A stretch of DNA of 64,000 bases from Pedococcus sp031456495 (GCF_031456495.1 NZ_JAVDUW010000002.1:868001-932000); one strand, 5' to 3'. Counted from the first letter of the stretch, positions 8,613 through 18,300 are shown. Numbers and translations: made by a program. Notes: generated by a model from the sequence alone, not told the origin.

Positions 8613-10469
8613 ATGTCGACTCCCACCCTGCACCACACCCCGTCCGCCTCCACGGAGACGATCGACGCACGCCCGATCGAGAACCGTGCGCGGTCGGTCG
8701 GCCACCTCTTCCGCGACCGCGTGGCCGCGACGCCGGACGCGGAGGCGTTCCGGTTCGCCGTCGGCGAGACCTGGGAGGGCGTCACCTGGGCCGAGGTGCA
8801 GCAGACGGCCTACCGGCTGGCCGCGGGCCTCATCGCCCTCGGCGTCGGCCCGGAGGACCGCGTCGCGATCGCCTCCTCCACCCGCTACGAGTGGGCGCTG
8901 GCCGACCTGGCGGTGATGTGCTCCGGTGGCGCGACCACGACGATCTACCCGACGACGATCGCCCCCGACGTGGCGTACATCCTCGCCAACTCCGGCAGCG
9001 TCGTCGTCTTCGCCGAGGACGACGAGCAGGTCACCAAGCTGTGGGAGCGCCGCGTCGACCTCCCGGGCATCAGCCGCGTCATCACCTTCGACGGCGCCTC
9101 CGACGGCGAGTGGGTCCTCAGCCTGCGCCAGCTCGAGCAGATGGGGGCCGAGCTCCTCGCGACGAACCCCGGCGCGGTCGACGACCGGATCGACGCCCTC
9201 ACTCCCGACCAGCTCGCCACCATCATCTACACCTCCGGCACCACCGGCCGGCCCAAGGGCGTGCGGCTGGACCACAACGCGTGGACCTACCAGGCGGCCG
9301 CCACCGACGCGATCGGCATCCTCAGCCCGTCCGACCTGCAGTACCTCTGGCTGCCGCTGGCCCACGTCTTCGGCAAGTTCCTGCTGACGCTGCCGCTGCA
9401 GTGCGGCTTCCCGACCGCGATCGACGGCCGGATCGACAAGATCGTCGACAACCTGGCCGTGGTTCAGCCCACCTTCATGGGTGCGGCCCCCCGGATCTTC
9501 GAGAAGGCGTACGCCCGCATCACGATGATGATGAAGGCCGAGGGCGGCCTGAAGGAGAAGCTGTTCCAGTGGTCGGTCAGCGTCGGCCGCGACGTCGCCG
9601 CCATGCGGGCCCGTGGCGAGGAGCCGACCGGCATGCTCGCCACGAAGATCGGCTTGGCCGACAAGCTGGTCCTGCACAAGGTGCGCGAGCGCTTCGGCGG
9701 ACGCATCCGCTTCTTCATCTCGGGGTCCGCCGCGCTCAACACCGACGTCGCCCACTGGTTCGACTCGATCGGCCTGACGATCCTCGAGGGCTACGGCCTC
9801 ACCGAGACCAGCGCCGCCTCCTTCGTGAACCGCCCCGGCAGCAACCGGATCGGCACGGTCGGCTGGGCGCTCCCCGGCACCGAGGCGCGGATCGCCGAGG
9901 ACGGCGAGGTGCTGCTGCGCGGCCCCGGCGTCATGGAGGGCTACCACAACAAGCCCGAGGACACGGCCGAGGCCAAGGACGCCGATGGCTGGCTGCACAC
10001 CGGCGACATCGGCGAGCTCGACGCCAACGGGTACCTGAAGATCACCGACCGCAAGAAGGACTTCTTCAAGACCTCGGGCGGCAAGTACGTCGCGCCCTCG
10101 CTCATCGAGTCGACCTTCAAGGGCCTGTGCCCGTACGTCAGCCAGTTCGTCGTCTACGGCGCCGAGCACAACTTCGTGACGGCCCTGGTCACCCTGGACG
10201 CCGACGCGATCGCCGACTGGGCGGACGGGCACGGCATCTCCGGCGACTACCGGACGATCGTCACGTCGCAGCAGGCCCGCGACATGGTGCAGATGTACGT
10301 GGACACCCTCAACGTGAACCTCAACCGGTGGGAGCAGATCAAGAAGTTCGTCGTCCTCGACCACGACCTCACCGTCGAGGCCGGCGAGCTCACCCCGAGC
10401 CTGAAGGTGCGGCGCAAGGTCGTCAACGAGAAGTACGGCGACGTCCTCGACGCGCTCTACACCGGCTGA
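8613..10469 (+). CDS. AMP-dependent long-chain fatty acid-CoA ligase (FadD15-like)
   Basis: 618 residues. Activates fatty acids to acyl-CoA via an acyl-adenylate. The P-loop motif YTSGTTGRPKGV is at 206-217; GYGLTETS, the TGDIGELDANGYL block and the C-terminal DRKKDFFKTSGGKYVAPS motif are present, with the final Lys region complete. Length and motif spacing match FadD15/long-chain ligases of actinobacteria. ATG 8613 has GAGGA upstream. The 167 bases before it hold no gene I can support. The 3' end overlaps the convergent methyltransferase gene by 13 bases. Substrate chain length cannot be read from sequence. Confidence 0.88.
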   Translation: MSTPTLHHTPSASTETIDARPIENRARSVGHLFRDRVAATPDAEAFRFAVGETWEGVTWAEVQQTAYRLAAGLIALGVGPEDRVAIASSTRYEWALADLAVMCSGGATTTIYPTTIAPDVAYILANSGSVVVFAEDDEQVTKLWERRVDLPGISRVITFDGASDGEWVLSLRQLEQMGAELLATNPGAVDDRIDALTPDQLATIIYTSGTTGRPKGVRLDHNAWTYQAAATDAIGILSPSDLQYLWLPLAHVFGKFLLTLPLQCGFPTAIDGRIDKIVDNLAVVQPTFMGAAPRIFEKAYARITMMMKAEGGLKEKLFQWSVSVGRDVAAMRARGEEPTGMLATKIGLADKLVLHKVRERFGGRIRFFISGSAALNTDVAHWFDSIGLTILEGYGLTETSAASFVNRPGSNRIGTVGWALPGTEARIAEDGEVLLRGPGVMEGYHNKPEDTAEAKDADGWLHTGDIGELDANGYLKITDRKKDFFKTSGGKYVAPSLIESTFKGLCPYVSQFVVYGAEHNFVTALVTLDADAIADWADGHGISGDYRTIVTSQQARDMVQMYVDTLNVNLNRWEQIKKFVVLDHDLTVEAGELTPSLKVRRKVVNEKYGDVLDALYTG

Positions 10470-11057
10470 CCCCACCTGCCGTCGGCCGACGGGCCGGTGA
10501 CCAGGGGCACGAAGCGGTACCACCCGTGCTCCTCGACCACCGGCCCGTCGTCGTCCGCCCGCACGCGCAGCATCCGACCCGCGACCGGGACGACCATGAC
10601 GGCGCCGGGTGCGAGCTGGGCGAGGAGGTCGCGCGGCAGCTCGACCGCCTGCGCCGACACGAGAACCCGGTCGTAGGGCGCCCCCTCGGGCCAGCCCAGC
10701 CGGTCCCGGTGGGCCTGGTGGACGCGTGCGGTGCCGACGCCCGCCCGCTGCAGCGCCGAAGTCGACGAGCTGCGGCACGAGCTCGACCCCGTCCACCGAG
10801 CCGGACGGCCCGGCAAGGTGCGCCAGCAGCGCCGTCGTCCACCCCGACCCGCAGCCCACGTCGAGCACCCGGTCACCGGGCTGCACGTCGAGCAGCTCGA
10901 GCATCTGTCGGACCGTGGTCGGCTGGCTGTTGGTCTGCCCGTGGCCGATCGGGAGCGGCTCGTCCCGGTCCGCGTGGGGCACCTGGTCCCGGGGCAGGAA
11001 CAGCCGGCGGGGCGCCGGCTCGAGCGCCGCCGCGACGCGCGTGCGCGCACCGGACAC
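10457..11057 (-). pseudogene. Protein-L-isoaspartate O-methyltransferase, frameshifted
   Basis: Family: SAM-dependent repair of isoaspartyl residues. From GTG 11057 the first frame gives the PCMT N-terminus (RLFLPRDQVPHADRDEPL, then VLDVGCGSGWTTALLAHL, the SAM-binding motif I) as far as VELVPQLVDFG. Homology then continues one frame over, as ALQRAGVGTARV, then the catalytic-core tail (YDRVLVSAQAVELP and LAQLAPGAVMVVPV), ending at 10457. The join is near 10755-10765, where one extra base or two missing bases would explain it. No slippery heptamer was seen, so this is either a recent pseudogene or an assembly/sequencing error. A single corrected base would give about 199 residues, a normal length. 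Confidence 0.8.
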
Positions 11058-11196
11058 ACGGTCAGTATGCCGCCGGGCGCCCCTGCGCCACGTCCTCAAC
11101 GAACTCCCAGCGTCGGTGCAGCAGGCCTGCAGGCTGGCGCGCGATCCTCGCAGTGGACAGGGCTGCCGCCACGGTGGTCCTGGGAGGAGGAACGTC

Positions 11197-12342
11197 GTGC
11201 CGCTTCTCGGCTGGCCGCTGCTGGTGACCCTGACCGTCGTGGTGGGGGTGGCCATGGCGCTCGCGGTCCTGCTGTGGTCGCGCGTCCACGGTCCGCGGCC
11301 GGTCCGCCTGGCCCAGCGGGTGGGCCTGCTCGGCCTGACCCAGGTCACCACGGTGCTCCTCGTGGCGGCGGCCCTCAACAACTACGGCTACTTCTACGGG
11401 TCGTGGTCCGACCTGTTCGGCACCTCGTCGGCGGGGGCCCCGAGCTCGACGACGATCTCCCGGGCGCTCGCTGCCCACGGTCGTACCGGTGCGCCGTTGG
11501 CGGTCACCAGGGACGCGGCCGTCGCGGGGGAGTCGACGTGGTCGGCACCGGCCCAGTGGCGGACGAAGGGGCGGATCGAGTCCCTGACCATCTACGGCGC
11601 CCACAGCCGGCTCAGCGAGCAGGCCCTCGTCTACCTCCCGCCGCAGTACTTCCAGGCGGCCTTCGCGCGCAGCCGGTTCCCCGCGGTGGAGGTGTTCACG
11701 GGGTACCCCGGCACGACGAGCAACCTCGTCCGGCGCATGCACTACCCCGACGTCCTGCTCAAGGAGATCTCGGCGGGGCGGTCCCGGCCGATGGTGCTCG
11801 TCATGCTGCGGCCCACCGTCGTGCCCCCGCGCGACACCGAGTGCACGGACGTGCCGGCCGGACCGCAGACGCTCACCTACTTCGCCGAGGACGTCCCGCG
11901 GGCGATCTCGTCCTCGCTGCGCGTCGACCCGACCGGCTGGGGCGCGATGGGTGACTCGACCGGCGGGTACTGCGCGACCAAGCTCGCGATGACCCACTCG
12001 AGCGTCTTCCCCGCGGCCGCCTCGCTGTCCGGGTACTACCACACGCTGCGGGACGGGACGACGGGCGACCTCTGGGGCGGCTCGGCCCAGGTGCGCGAGC
12101 TCAACGACCTGGAGTGGCTGCTGCGCCACCAGCCCGCGCCGCCGGTGTCGGTCTACGCCACGATCGGGGCCGACGAGCACACCCACACCGGGCTCGGCGA
12201 CACGAAGACCTTCGCCTCGCTGGTCCGGGCGCCGATGTCGATGACCACGGTCGTGCTCGCCGGAGGTGGTCACAACTTCAAGTCGTGGGCACAGGTCATG
12301 CCCGCCGCCCTCGACTTCCTCTCCCACCACCTCATCCCCTGA
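11197..12342 (+). CDS. Membrane-anchored alpha/beta hydrolase (putative esterase family)
   Basis: 381 residues. Two hydrophobic segments within the first 65 residues anchor the protein and put the catalytic domain outside. The hydrolase resembles the Ag85/esterase D family: nucleophile elbow GDSTGG with Ser254, and C-terminal GGGHNFKSW with His359; IGADEHT around 322 may provide the acid. Related proteins include mycolyltransferases and esterases of unknown substrate; mycolate is not expected in this lineage. GTG 11197 follows a strong GGAGGAGG site. The gene stands alone, convergent with the SGNH lipoprotein gene. Confidence 0.75.
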   Translation: MPLLGWPLLVTLTVVVGVAMALAVLLWSRVHGPRPVRLAQRVGLLGLTQVTTVLLVAAALNNYGYFYGSWSDLFGTSSAGAPSSTTISRALAAHGRTGAPLAVTRDAAVAGESTWSAPAQWRTKGRIESLTIYGAHSRLSEQALVYLPPQYFQAAFARSRFPAVEVFTGYPGTTSNLVRRMHYPDVLLKEISAGRSRPMVLVMLRPTVVPPRDTECTDVPAGPQTLTYFAEDVPRAISSSLRVDPTGWGAMGDSTGGYCATKLAMTHSSVFPAAASLSGYYHTLRDGTTGDLWGGSAQVRELNDLEWLLRHQPAPPVSVYATIGADEHTHTGLGDTKTFASLVRAPMSMTTVVLAGGGHNFKSWAQVMPAALDFLSHHLIP

Positions 12343-12384
12343 GCCCGCGTCCCGGGCCCCGCACGAGGGACACGGAACGGGCGG

Positions 12385-13260
12385 TCAGGTGGCGGGGGAG
12401 GGCGTCTCGGAGAGCAGGGCCTTGGCGATGAGGGTGTGCCCGGCGGCGTCGGGGTGGTCGCCGTCCTCGGCCAGCAGCGGCGTGGGGTTCTTCGTGCCGT
12501 CGGCGCCGAGGAACGGGTGGTAGGTGTCCACGCACGCGTCACCCGCCGCCTGGGCCTCGGAGCAGATCGCGGCGTTGGCCGCCACCGTCACGCGGTCGCT
12601 CCAGTCGGCGAAGCCGGGACCCTCCTTGGAGTCGGCGACGTCCCCGTCCTCGAAGACGTTCCAGTAGTTGGTGACCAGGACCTGCGTGCCGTCGGGCACG
12701 AGCGAGTTGATCCGGGAGAGCACCAGCGCGACCGACCTGCGCATGGCTGCGACCGCCGGCTCGAAGCACGAGGACCCGCACGGCCCGTTCTCCCAGGTCG
12801 ACACGAGCGGCACGAGGTCGTTGGCGCCGATGGTGACCACGACGGTCCCGGCGCTCGCGACCTCGGCGGCCGTCCCGGGGTCGGTGAGCTGGTCGGCGAG
12901 CTGGGCCGCAGTGAGGCCGCCGGACCCGAGGTTCGCCGGCGAGACGACCCGATGGTCGCGGGACGCCAGCATGGTGGCGTACTGCGCGAGGAACGGCTGG
13001 CACCCGCAGGCCGCCCCGGACATGACCGAGTCGCCGAGGCCGACCAGTCGCAGGGTCGGAAGCGGGGTCGCCGTGCTCGTCGTGGGGGACGGCGCGGCGC
13101 TCTGGCTGGGGGCAGCCGAGGTGGTGCCCGTGCTCGCCGTGCTGGGCGGGGGTGGCGCCGCCGCACCGACCGCATCGCTGCTGCAGCCCGCCAGGACGAC
13201 GGCGAGCAGGACACCGAGGAGCGCGTACAGGGCGCCGGGGCGGCGGGTCCGCAGGCCCAC
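12385..13260 (-). CDS. SGNH/GDSL-family lipoprotein hydrolase
   Basis: 291 residues. A Sec signal with lipobox LAGC (Cys26) is followed by a Pro/Ser/Thr-rich linker (about 36-68) and an SGNH hydrolase domain: block I GLGDSVMSG with catalytic Ser78, GANDL (block III Asn) and block V DGDHPD giving the Asp266/His269 pair. Extra cysteines (CGCQ, CGSSC, CSE, CVD) suggest disulfides, consistent with an extracytoplasmic place. It starts at GTG 13260, two bases after the stop of a 46-codon ORF, suggesting translational coupling. Substrate (cell-envelope ester, lipid or glycan) is unknown. Confidence 0.82.
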   Translation of the reverse strand: MGLRTRRPGALYALLGVLLAVVLAGCSSDAVGAAAPPPPSTASTGTTSAAPSQSAAPSPTTSTATPLPTLRLVGLGDSVMSGAACGCQPFLAQYATMLASRDHRVVSPANLGSGGLTAAQLADQLTDPGTAAEVASAGTVVVTIGANDLVPLVSTWENGPCGSSCFEPAVAAMRRSVALVLSRINSLVPDGTQVLVTNYWNVFEDGDVADSKEGPGFADWSDRVTVAANAAICSEAQAAGDACVDTYHPFLGADGTKNPTPLLAEDGDHPDAAGHTLIAKALLSETPSPAT

Positions 13261-13262
13261 GC

Positions 13263-13403
13263 TCAGGTGCCTGCCGGGGTGGTGGACCGGGCGTGGTGGG
13301 TCATCGGCGTGGGGTCGGGACCGGGCCCCACCGCGTGGGTGGCGACCGCGAGCGCGAGCAGCAGGCCCAGGGCGACGACGAGGCGGACGGTTGACTGGCG
13401 CAC
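13263..13403 (-). CDS. Small single-pass membrane protein ORF (46 aa), leaderless
   Basis: GTG 13403 opens 46 codons with one hydrophobic segment (about residues 6-22, rich in Leu, Val and Ala) and a polar Pro/Thr tail. TACCCT ends nine bases before the start (eight-base spacer), the arrangement of several other genes here, and the stop lies two bases before the SGNH lipoprotein start. Those two facts are the support; no homology is recognised. An upstream ATG at 13496 would give 77 residues but lacks the promoter spacing. Confidence 0.45.
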   Translation of the reverse strand: MRQSTVRLVVALGLLLALAVATHAVGPGPDPTPMTHHARSTTPAGT

Positions 13404-13558
13404 GGGCGTCGAGGGTAGTGCCGCTTGCTGAGGCTTCTCTGTGAGGTCGATCAGGGCGCGGTGGGCCCGGGCGTGCGCTCCTGCGTGCGACGGCACGCCC
13501 TCGGGTCCGGATGCGGCGTTTCGGGGGAGGCGCCGCCCCCGGTTACCCTTGTCGGACC

Positions 13559-15580
13559 ATGACTTCGACCCCCGGTGCCTCCGTCTTCCCCCAGCTCGAG
13601 CCGCTGCTCGAGCAGGTCAGCAAGCCCATCCAGTACGTCGGCGGGGAGCTCAACTCCACGGTCAAGGACTGGAACGTCGGCGGTCACGGCCCCGGCGGCG
13701 AGGAGCTCACCACGCGCTGGGCGCTGATGTACCCCGACGCGTACGAGGTCGGCGTCCCCAACCAGGGCGTCATGATCCTCTACGAAGTGCTCAACGAGCG
13801 CGAGGACGCCCTCGCCGAGCGCACGTATGCCGTGTGGCCCGACCTCGAGCGCCTCATGCGCGAGCACGACGTCCCGCAGTTCACCGTCGACGGCCACCGC
13901 TCGGTGCGCGACTTCGACGTGCTCGGCCTCTCGTTCTCCACCGAGCTCGGCTACACCAACATGCTCACCGCGCTCGACCTGGCCGGCATCCCGCTGCACG
14001 CCCAGGACCGCACGGACGAGGACCCCCTCGTCGTCGCCGGCGGGCACGCGGCATTCAACCCCGAGCCCATCGCCGACTTCCTCGACGCCGCCATCGTCGG
14101 TGACGGGGAGGAGGCCGTCCTGGCCGTCACCGACATCATCGGCGACTGGAAGGCCGAGGGTATGCCGGGCGGCCGGCACGAGCTGCTCCTGCGCCTGGCC
14201 CGTACCGGCGGCGTCTACGTGCCCTCGCTCTACGACGTGTCCTACCTGCCGGACGGGCGGATCCAGCGGGTCGCGCCGCGCGCGGACGTCACCGGCGTGC
14301 CGTGGCGCGTCTCGAAGCACACCGTCATGGACCTCGACGCGTGGCCGTACCCCAAGCAGCCGCTGGTGCCGCTGGCCGAGTCGGTGCACGAGCGGATGTC
14401 GGTCGAGATCTTCCGCGGCTGCACCCGCGGCTGCCGCTTCTGCCAGGCAGGCATGATCACGCGCCCGGTGCGCGAGCGGTCGATCACCGGCATCGGCGAG
14501 ATGGTCGAGCGCGGGCTGGCCGCGACCGGGTTCGAGGAGGTCGGGCTGCTGTCCCTGAGCTCGGCGGACCACTCCGAGATCGCCGACATCACCAAGGGCC
14601 TCGCCGACCGGTACGACGGCACGCAGACCGGGCTGTCGCTGCCCTCGACCCGGGTCGACGCGTTCAACATCGACCTCGCCAACGAGCTGACCCGCAACGG
14701 CCGGCGATCGGGCCTGACCTTCGCGCCGGAGGGCGGCAGCGAGCGGATCCGCAAGGTCATCAACAAGATGGTGACCGAGGACGACCTCATCAACACGGTC
14801 GCCGCGGCCTATGGCGCCGGCTGGCGTCAGGTGAAGCTGTACTTCATGTGCGGCCTGCCGACCGAGACCGACGAGGACGTGCTCCAGATCGCCGAGCTCG
14901 CCAAGCGGGTCATCGAGACCGGCCGGCGGGTCAGCGGACGACGCGACATCCGCTGCACCGTCTCCATCGGCGGCTTCGTGCCCAAGCCGCACACCCCGTT
15001 CCAGTGGTGCGGCCAGCTCGGTGCCGAGGAGACCGACGCCCGGCTCGAGAAGCTGCGCGACGCCATCCGGTCCGACAAGCGCTACGGCAGCTCGATCGGC
15101 TTCCGGTACCACGACGGCAAGCCCGGCATCGTCGAGGGACTGCTGTCCCGCGGCGACCGCCGCGTCGGCCGGGTCATCGAGCAGGTCTGGCGCGACGGCG
15201 GCCGGTTCGACGGCTGGAGCGAGCACTTCTCCTACGAGCGCTGGATGACGGCGGCGCAGACCGCCTTCGCGGACCTGCCGTGGGACCTCGACGTCGCCTG
15301 GTACACCACGCGGGAGCGCGGCGAGACCGAGGTCCTGCCCTGGGACCACATCGACTCGGGCCTGGACAAGGAGTGGCTCTGGGCCGACTGGCAGGACGCC
15401 CTCGACGAGACCGAGGTCGACGACTGCCGCTGGACCCCGTGCTTCGACTGCGGCGTCTGCCCCCAGATGGGCACCGAGATCGAGGTCGGCCCCACCGGAA
15501 AGACGCTGCTGCCCCTCACCGTGCTGGGGTCGGGCCGCGAGGCGATGCTCGCGAGCAGCCAGCCGTCACACACCCACTGA
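13559..15580 (+). CDS. TIGR03960-type B12-binding radical SAM protein
   Basis: 673 residues. Cytoplasmic 4Fe-4S radical SAM enzyme of unknown substrate. The N-terminal third is a Rossmann-like B12-binding-type region (about 60-190). The core has RGCTRGCRFCQ with cluster ligands Cys288, Cys292 and Cys295, then GFEEVGLLSLSSAD, LSLPSTRVD and FAPEGGSERIR, all characteristic of TIGR03960. A C-terminal CFDCGVC could bind metal. TACCCT lies nine bases before ATG 13559 with no ribosome-binding site (leaderless). In many actinobacteria it is directly followed by the TIGR03936 gene and rne; here they lie 7.7 kb away. Confidence 0.88.
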   Translation: MTSTPGASVFPQLEPLLEQVSKPIQYVGGELNSTVKDWNVGGHGPGGEELTTRWALMYPDAYEVGVPNQGVMILYEVLNEREDALAERTYAVWPDLERLMREHDVPQFTVDGHRSVRDFDVLGLSFSTELGYTNMLTALDLAGIPLHAQDRTDEDPLVVAGGHAAFNPEPIADFLDAAIVGDGEEAVLAVTDIIGDWKAEGMPGGRHELLLRLARTGGVYVPSLYDVSYLPDGRIQRVAPRADVTGVPWRVSKHTVMDLDAWPYPKQPLVPLAESVHERMSVEIFRGCTRGCRFCQAGMITRPVRERSITGIGEMVERGLAATGFEEVGLLSLSSADHSEIADITKGLADRYDGTQTGLSLPSTRVDAFNIDLANELTRNGRRSGLTFAPEGGSERIRKVINKMVTEDDLINTVAAAYGAGWRQVKLYFMCGLPTETDEDVLQIAELAKRVIETGRRVSGRRDIRCTVSIGGFVPKPHTPFQWCGQLGAEETDARLEKLRDAIRSDKRYGSSIGFRYHDGKPGIVEGLLSRGDRRVGRVIEQVWRDGGRFDGWSEHFSYERWMTAAQTAFADLPWDLDVAWYTTRERGETEVLPWDHIDSGLDKEWLWADWQDALDETEVDDCRWTPCFDCGVCPQMGTEIEVGPTGKTLLPLTVLGSGREAMLASSQPSHTH

Positions 15581-15611
15581 GGGCGCGCTCGGGCATCCCG
15601 GGCTCCACGTG

Positions 15612-15645
15612 GCGGTGCCGCCGGGAAGGTCCCCGGCGGCACCGC
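15612..15645 (+). terminator. Bidirectional hairpin terminator
   Basis: A perfect 14-bp GC-rich stem (15612-15625 and 15632-15645) with a six-base loop lies in the 97-base gap between two convergent stops (15580 and 15678), so it probably terminates both transcripts. Confidence 0.65.
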
Positions 15646-15677
15646 GTCAGCCGTTCAACGCGGCTGGGTCATGCGGT

Positions 15678-17606
15678 TCACGGGCTCTGGACGGTGCCTC
15701 CGTTCGTGACGGTCAGGGCCGACGTCTCCTGGCAGCTCCCCGGGATGTCCCGCTGGGCGGGGTTGGTGCTGTCGTAGCTGACGCGCCACGAGAACGAGCC
15801 GGACACGGTCTGTGCCGGGGCGTTGCCGGACAGGACCGTCTGTGGCGACGCTCCGGAGACCGACTTGGCTGCCGGCGCGTAGACGCTGGTGCCCGAGCAG
15901 GTGGCATTGGTGAAGAACTCGAACGTCACGGTGCCGGCCAGGTTGCCGCCACCGGTCGCCGAGATCGTCACCGAGTCACTCGGCACCCACGTCTGGGCGC
16001 TGACCAGTGACGACGGCAGGGTCGTCACGGCGACGTCCTCGGCGGTGTCGTCACAGGCGGTGTTGTGCGACGTCGCGTTGTTGTTCGTGCTCCCGCTGTA
16101 GGAGGCGACCCAGTGGTAGTTCCCGGCAGCGGTGGGCGTGAAGGACACGGGGCCATAGGTGCCGTTGCCGCTCACGGGCACGTTCTGCGACGGACTCGTG
16201 GCCGAGCTGTCGTAGACGAGCGTGCCACAGCCGGAGCTGCTGGGTCCGTACAGCTTGAACGTCAGTGAACCGCCGGCTGCCGGGCCCGAGGTACCGGTCA
16301 GGTTGATGACCGGTGTGGCCGGGTCGGTCGCCAGCTTGGACAGCGTCGCAGTGTCGGTGACGGCCTGCCCCAGCAGGACGCTGGGTCCGGCACTCGTGCT
16401 CAGGTCGGGCGTCGCTGGGACGACGGTGAAGCACTCGCCGTCACTGGAGTCACTCGATCCCGGGATGCCGTTGGCGCTGTCCCCACTGAAGACCGCCCTC
16501 CAGCAGTAACGCCCGACTGATGTGACGTACGCCAGCGGGGAGACGACGGTGGCTGGGTAAGCCGTGCCCGTCAGGTTGGTCGTGCCGACGGTGGTCCCTC
16601 CGGTGTCACACAGCGCGGGGGAGTCGACCTTGCACAGCGAGAAGGCGACGGAGCCGGCCGGGGTTGCGGTGCCACCCTGGATGCTGACGACGGCGGAGTC
16701 CTTGACCGACACGACACCTGTCCCGATCGACAGCCCGGTGGCCGAGATGCTCCCGCCGTCTCCGGCCTGCGGCGTGGTGACCGTGGTCGACTTGCAGTTG
16801 CTGATCGGCGGCGTGGTCTTGAGGATCGTGTCCTTGTAGTCGGCGGTGTCGGAGTTGCCGGTCACCGTGCTCGGGATCGTGTTGGCGAAGGACAGGCACG
16901 CCGTGCTGCCCTTGAAGATCGTGTCCGTGAGGTCGACCGCTGCCTCACCGCGGAACCCGTCGGAGCTGTAGGCAGCCTGCGAGACGGTCGAGTCGAGCAG
17001 CTGGGGTGCACCGAGCGTGAGGTTGGGGGCTGTGCCCGACCACGTCCGCAGGTAGAGGTCCTTGCTGCCGCCCTGCTGGTCCCAGAGGATCATGAAGTCG
17101 CCCGAGGTGCGGTTCGCCCACGGGTTGCAGCTGGCGATGAGCTGGCTGTCGGTCGCCGTGTCGTACGCGCAGGCGGCCGGCGCCTTGTTCTTCATGAACT
17201 CGTAGGCGATGAAGCCGCTCCCGCTGTTGGAGTCGCGCTCCCAGGCGAAGTAGAGCCAGTCGTGCGTGGTGCTGGTGTCCTTCGCCGTGCCCAGCCACGC
17301 CTGGCGCAGGTCCACCTGAGCGTTGGGGTTGGTCAGGCCGAGCATGGGGAGCGGAGCTGTGTTGATGACACCGATCTTGGTGGTGTTGGAGTTGATCGGC
17401 CCGAGCTCCTTGACGTTGCCGAACTGGTCGGGGATGTTCGTGACGCCGGCGTCGGGGACGGTGCCGTCGATGGTGTACGGGCCGTCGGCGGCGTAGGCCA
17501 CCAGCGGGGCGACGACCGCGCCGCCGACGACCAGACCGGTGATCGCCAGCGCTGCCTTCAGGCGTCCACGACGGGTGCCCGGGGCACTGGTCAGGCGTGA
17601 TGCCAT
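15678..17606 (-). CDS. Secreted repeat protein with Ig-like/bacterial adhesin-type domains
   Basis: 642 residues from ATG 17606 (AGAGGAGGAG just upstream). A signal peptide with Arg/Lys n-region and a long hydrophobic core ends near VAYA-AD (about residue 40). Residues about 40-300 form a domain with DWLYFAWERDS and DFMILWDQQGG, then at least three Ig-like repeats follow, each closing with an aromatic-rich strand (RYCWRAVFSGD, YHWVASYSGS, FSWRVSYDS) and paired cysteines. There is no LPXTG, transmembrane tail or catalytic motif, so it is probably released or non-covalently wall-bound. GC and Thr/Ser/Gly composition differ from housekeeping neighbours. Function unknown; adhesion or matrix is plausible. 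Confidence 0.72.
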   Translation of the reverse strand: MASRLTSAPGTRRGRLKAALAITGLVVGGAVVAPLVAYAADGPYTIDGTVPDAGVTNIPDQFGNVKELGPINSNTTKIGVINTAPLPMLGLTNPNAQVDLRQAWLGTAKDTSTTHDWLYFAWERDSNSGSGFIAYEFMKNKAPAACAYDTATDSQLIASCNPWANRTSGDFMILWDQQGGSKDLYLRTWSGTAPNLTLGAPQLLDSTVSQAAYSSDGFRGEAAVDLTDTIFKGSTACLSFANTIPSTVTGNSDTADYKDTILKTTPPISNCKSTTVTTPQAGDGGSISATGLSIGTGVVSVKDSAVVSIQGGTATPAGSVAFSLCKVDSPALCDTGGTTVGTTNLTGTAYPATVVSPLAYVTSVGRYCWRAVFSGDSANGIPGSSDSSDGECFTVVPATPDLSTSAGPSVLLGQAVTDTATLSKLATDPATPVINLTGTSGPAAGGSLTFKLYGPSSSGCGTLVYDSSATSPSQNVPVSGNGTYGPVSFTPTAAGNYHWVASYSGSTNNNATSHNTACDDTAEDVAVTTLPSSLVSAQTWVPSDSVTISATGGGNLAGTVTFEFFTNATCSGTSVYAPAAKSVSGASPQTVLSGNAPAQTVSGSFSWRVSYDSTNPAQRDIPGSCQETSALTVTNGGTVQSP

Positions 17607-18300
17607 GACTCCTCCTCTGAACGTGGCTCCCGACCCGGAGCGGGCCGGGAGGGGCAGCGCGTCGGCGGTGCTCGGCACCGGTCGCCGGGCGCCCGGAGGC
17701 GGGACGAGGGGGAGGCGGTTGCAGGGTCGGCGTGTGCCGTGGTCCCACGGTAGGGGGACGGGCTCGTCCGGGCGTGACCGCCGAAACGCGCAGGATCTTT
17801 GGGGCGAATGCGAACGGACCGAAGCAACTGGCGCGGCGGAGCCGTTCCCCCGCACGATCAGTGGCGGCCCTGACTCGGGCGGCGGCACCGTCTTGAGAGC
17901 GGGCTGAGACGACTCTCAGGGAACTCACATGGTGGGGATGACACATGTCATGGGGGTGAGGTGGCCCGGCAGTGTCCAATTGACGAAGGCGGTCGTCTCC
18001 TCCTGACCGCTCCGGTGCGGACCCCTTCACCTCACCGGAACCCCCGGACGCTCGTGCGGAGAGCCTTCGGGAAACGTGCCGCCCGCGCCTCGGTCCAGCC
18101 GAGGGCGCGGGCGGCACATTCATGTCGCGCCCCGGGTGCAGCCCGGTGCGGGCGTCGCGTGCCGGGCCGTGACCTGCGCACCCCCGTGCAACCGGTGACA
18201 TCCGTCATGGTTGTGGGGGGCAACTGTCATGTCGGATGAGGGGGCACTGCCCCCGAGCGGTCACCTCCGCGTCGCGGGGCCCACTTCTCCCGGAGGTCTC
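17607..18300. other. 694-bp divergent intergenic region, Ig-like protein / S53 protease
   Basis: No gene was found. It must hold promoters for both divergent secreted-protein genes. Seen: TGTCAT-type half-sites at three places (17940-17956, around 18201, around 18228), including TGACA-CA-TGTCA; a TGAGA-N4-TCTCA inverted repeat near 17907; and a long hairpin at 18076-18117. GC is lower than in coding DNA around 17770-17960. Confidence 0.5.
18076..18117 (+). repeat. 18-bp hairpin upstream of the S53 protease gene
   Basis: Arms 18076-18093 and 18099-18117 pair fully except for one bulged G, with loop TCCAG. No T-run follows. It lies 180 bases before the protease start and could be a leader terminator or mRNA structure. 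Confidence 0.5.

Noticed and set aside
10750..10770. Programmed frameshift in the PCMT gene
   Set aside because: No slippery heptamer or stimulatory structure was identified, and the family is not known for it.
8304..11381. 1025-codon minus-strand frame spanning fadD and the methyltransferase
   Set aside because: Only the region 10760-11057 has real homology (the first half of PCMT); the rest is shadow of fadD.
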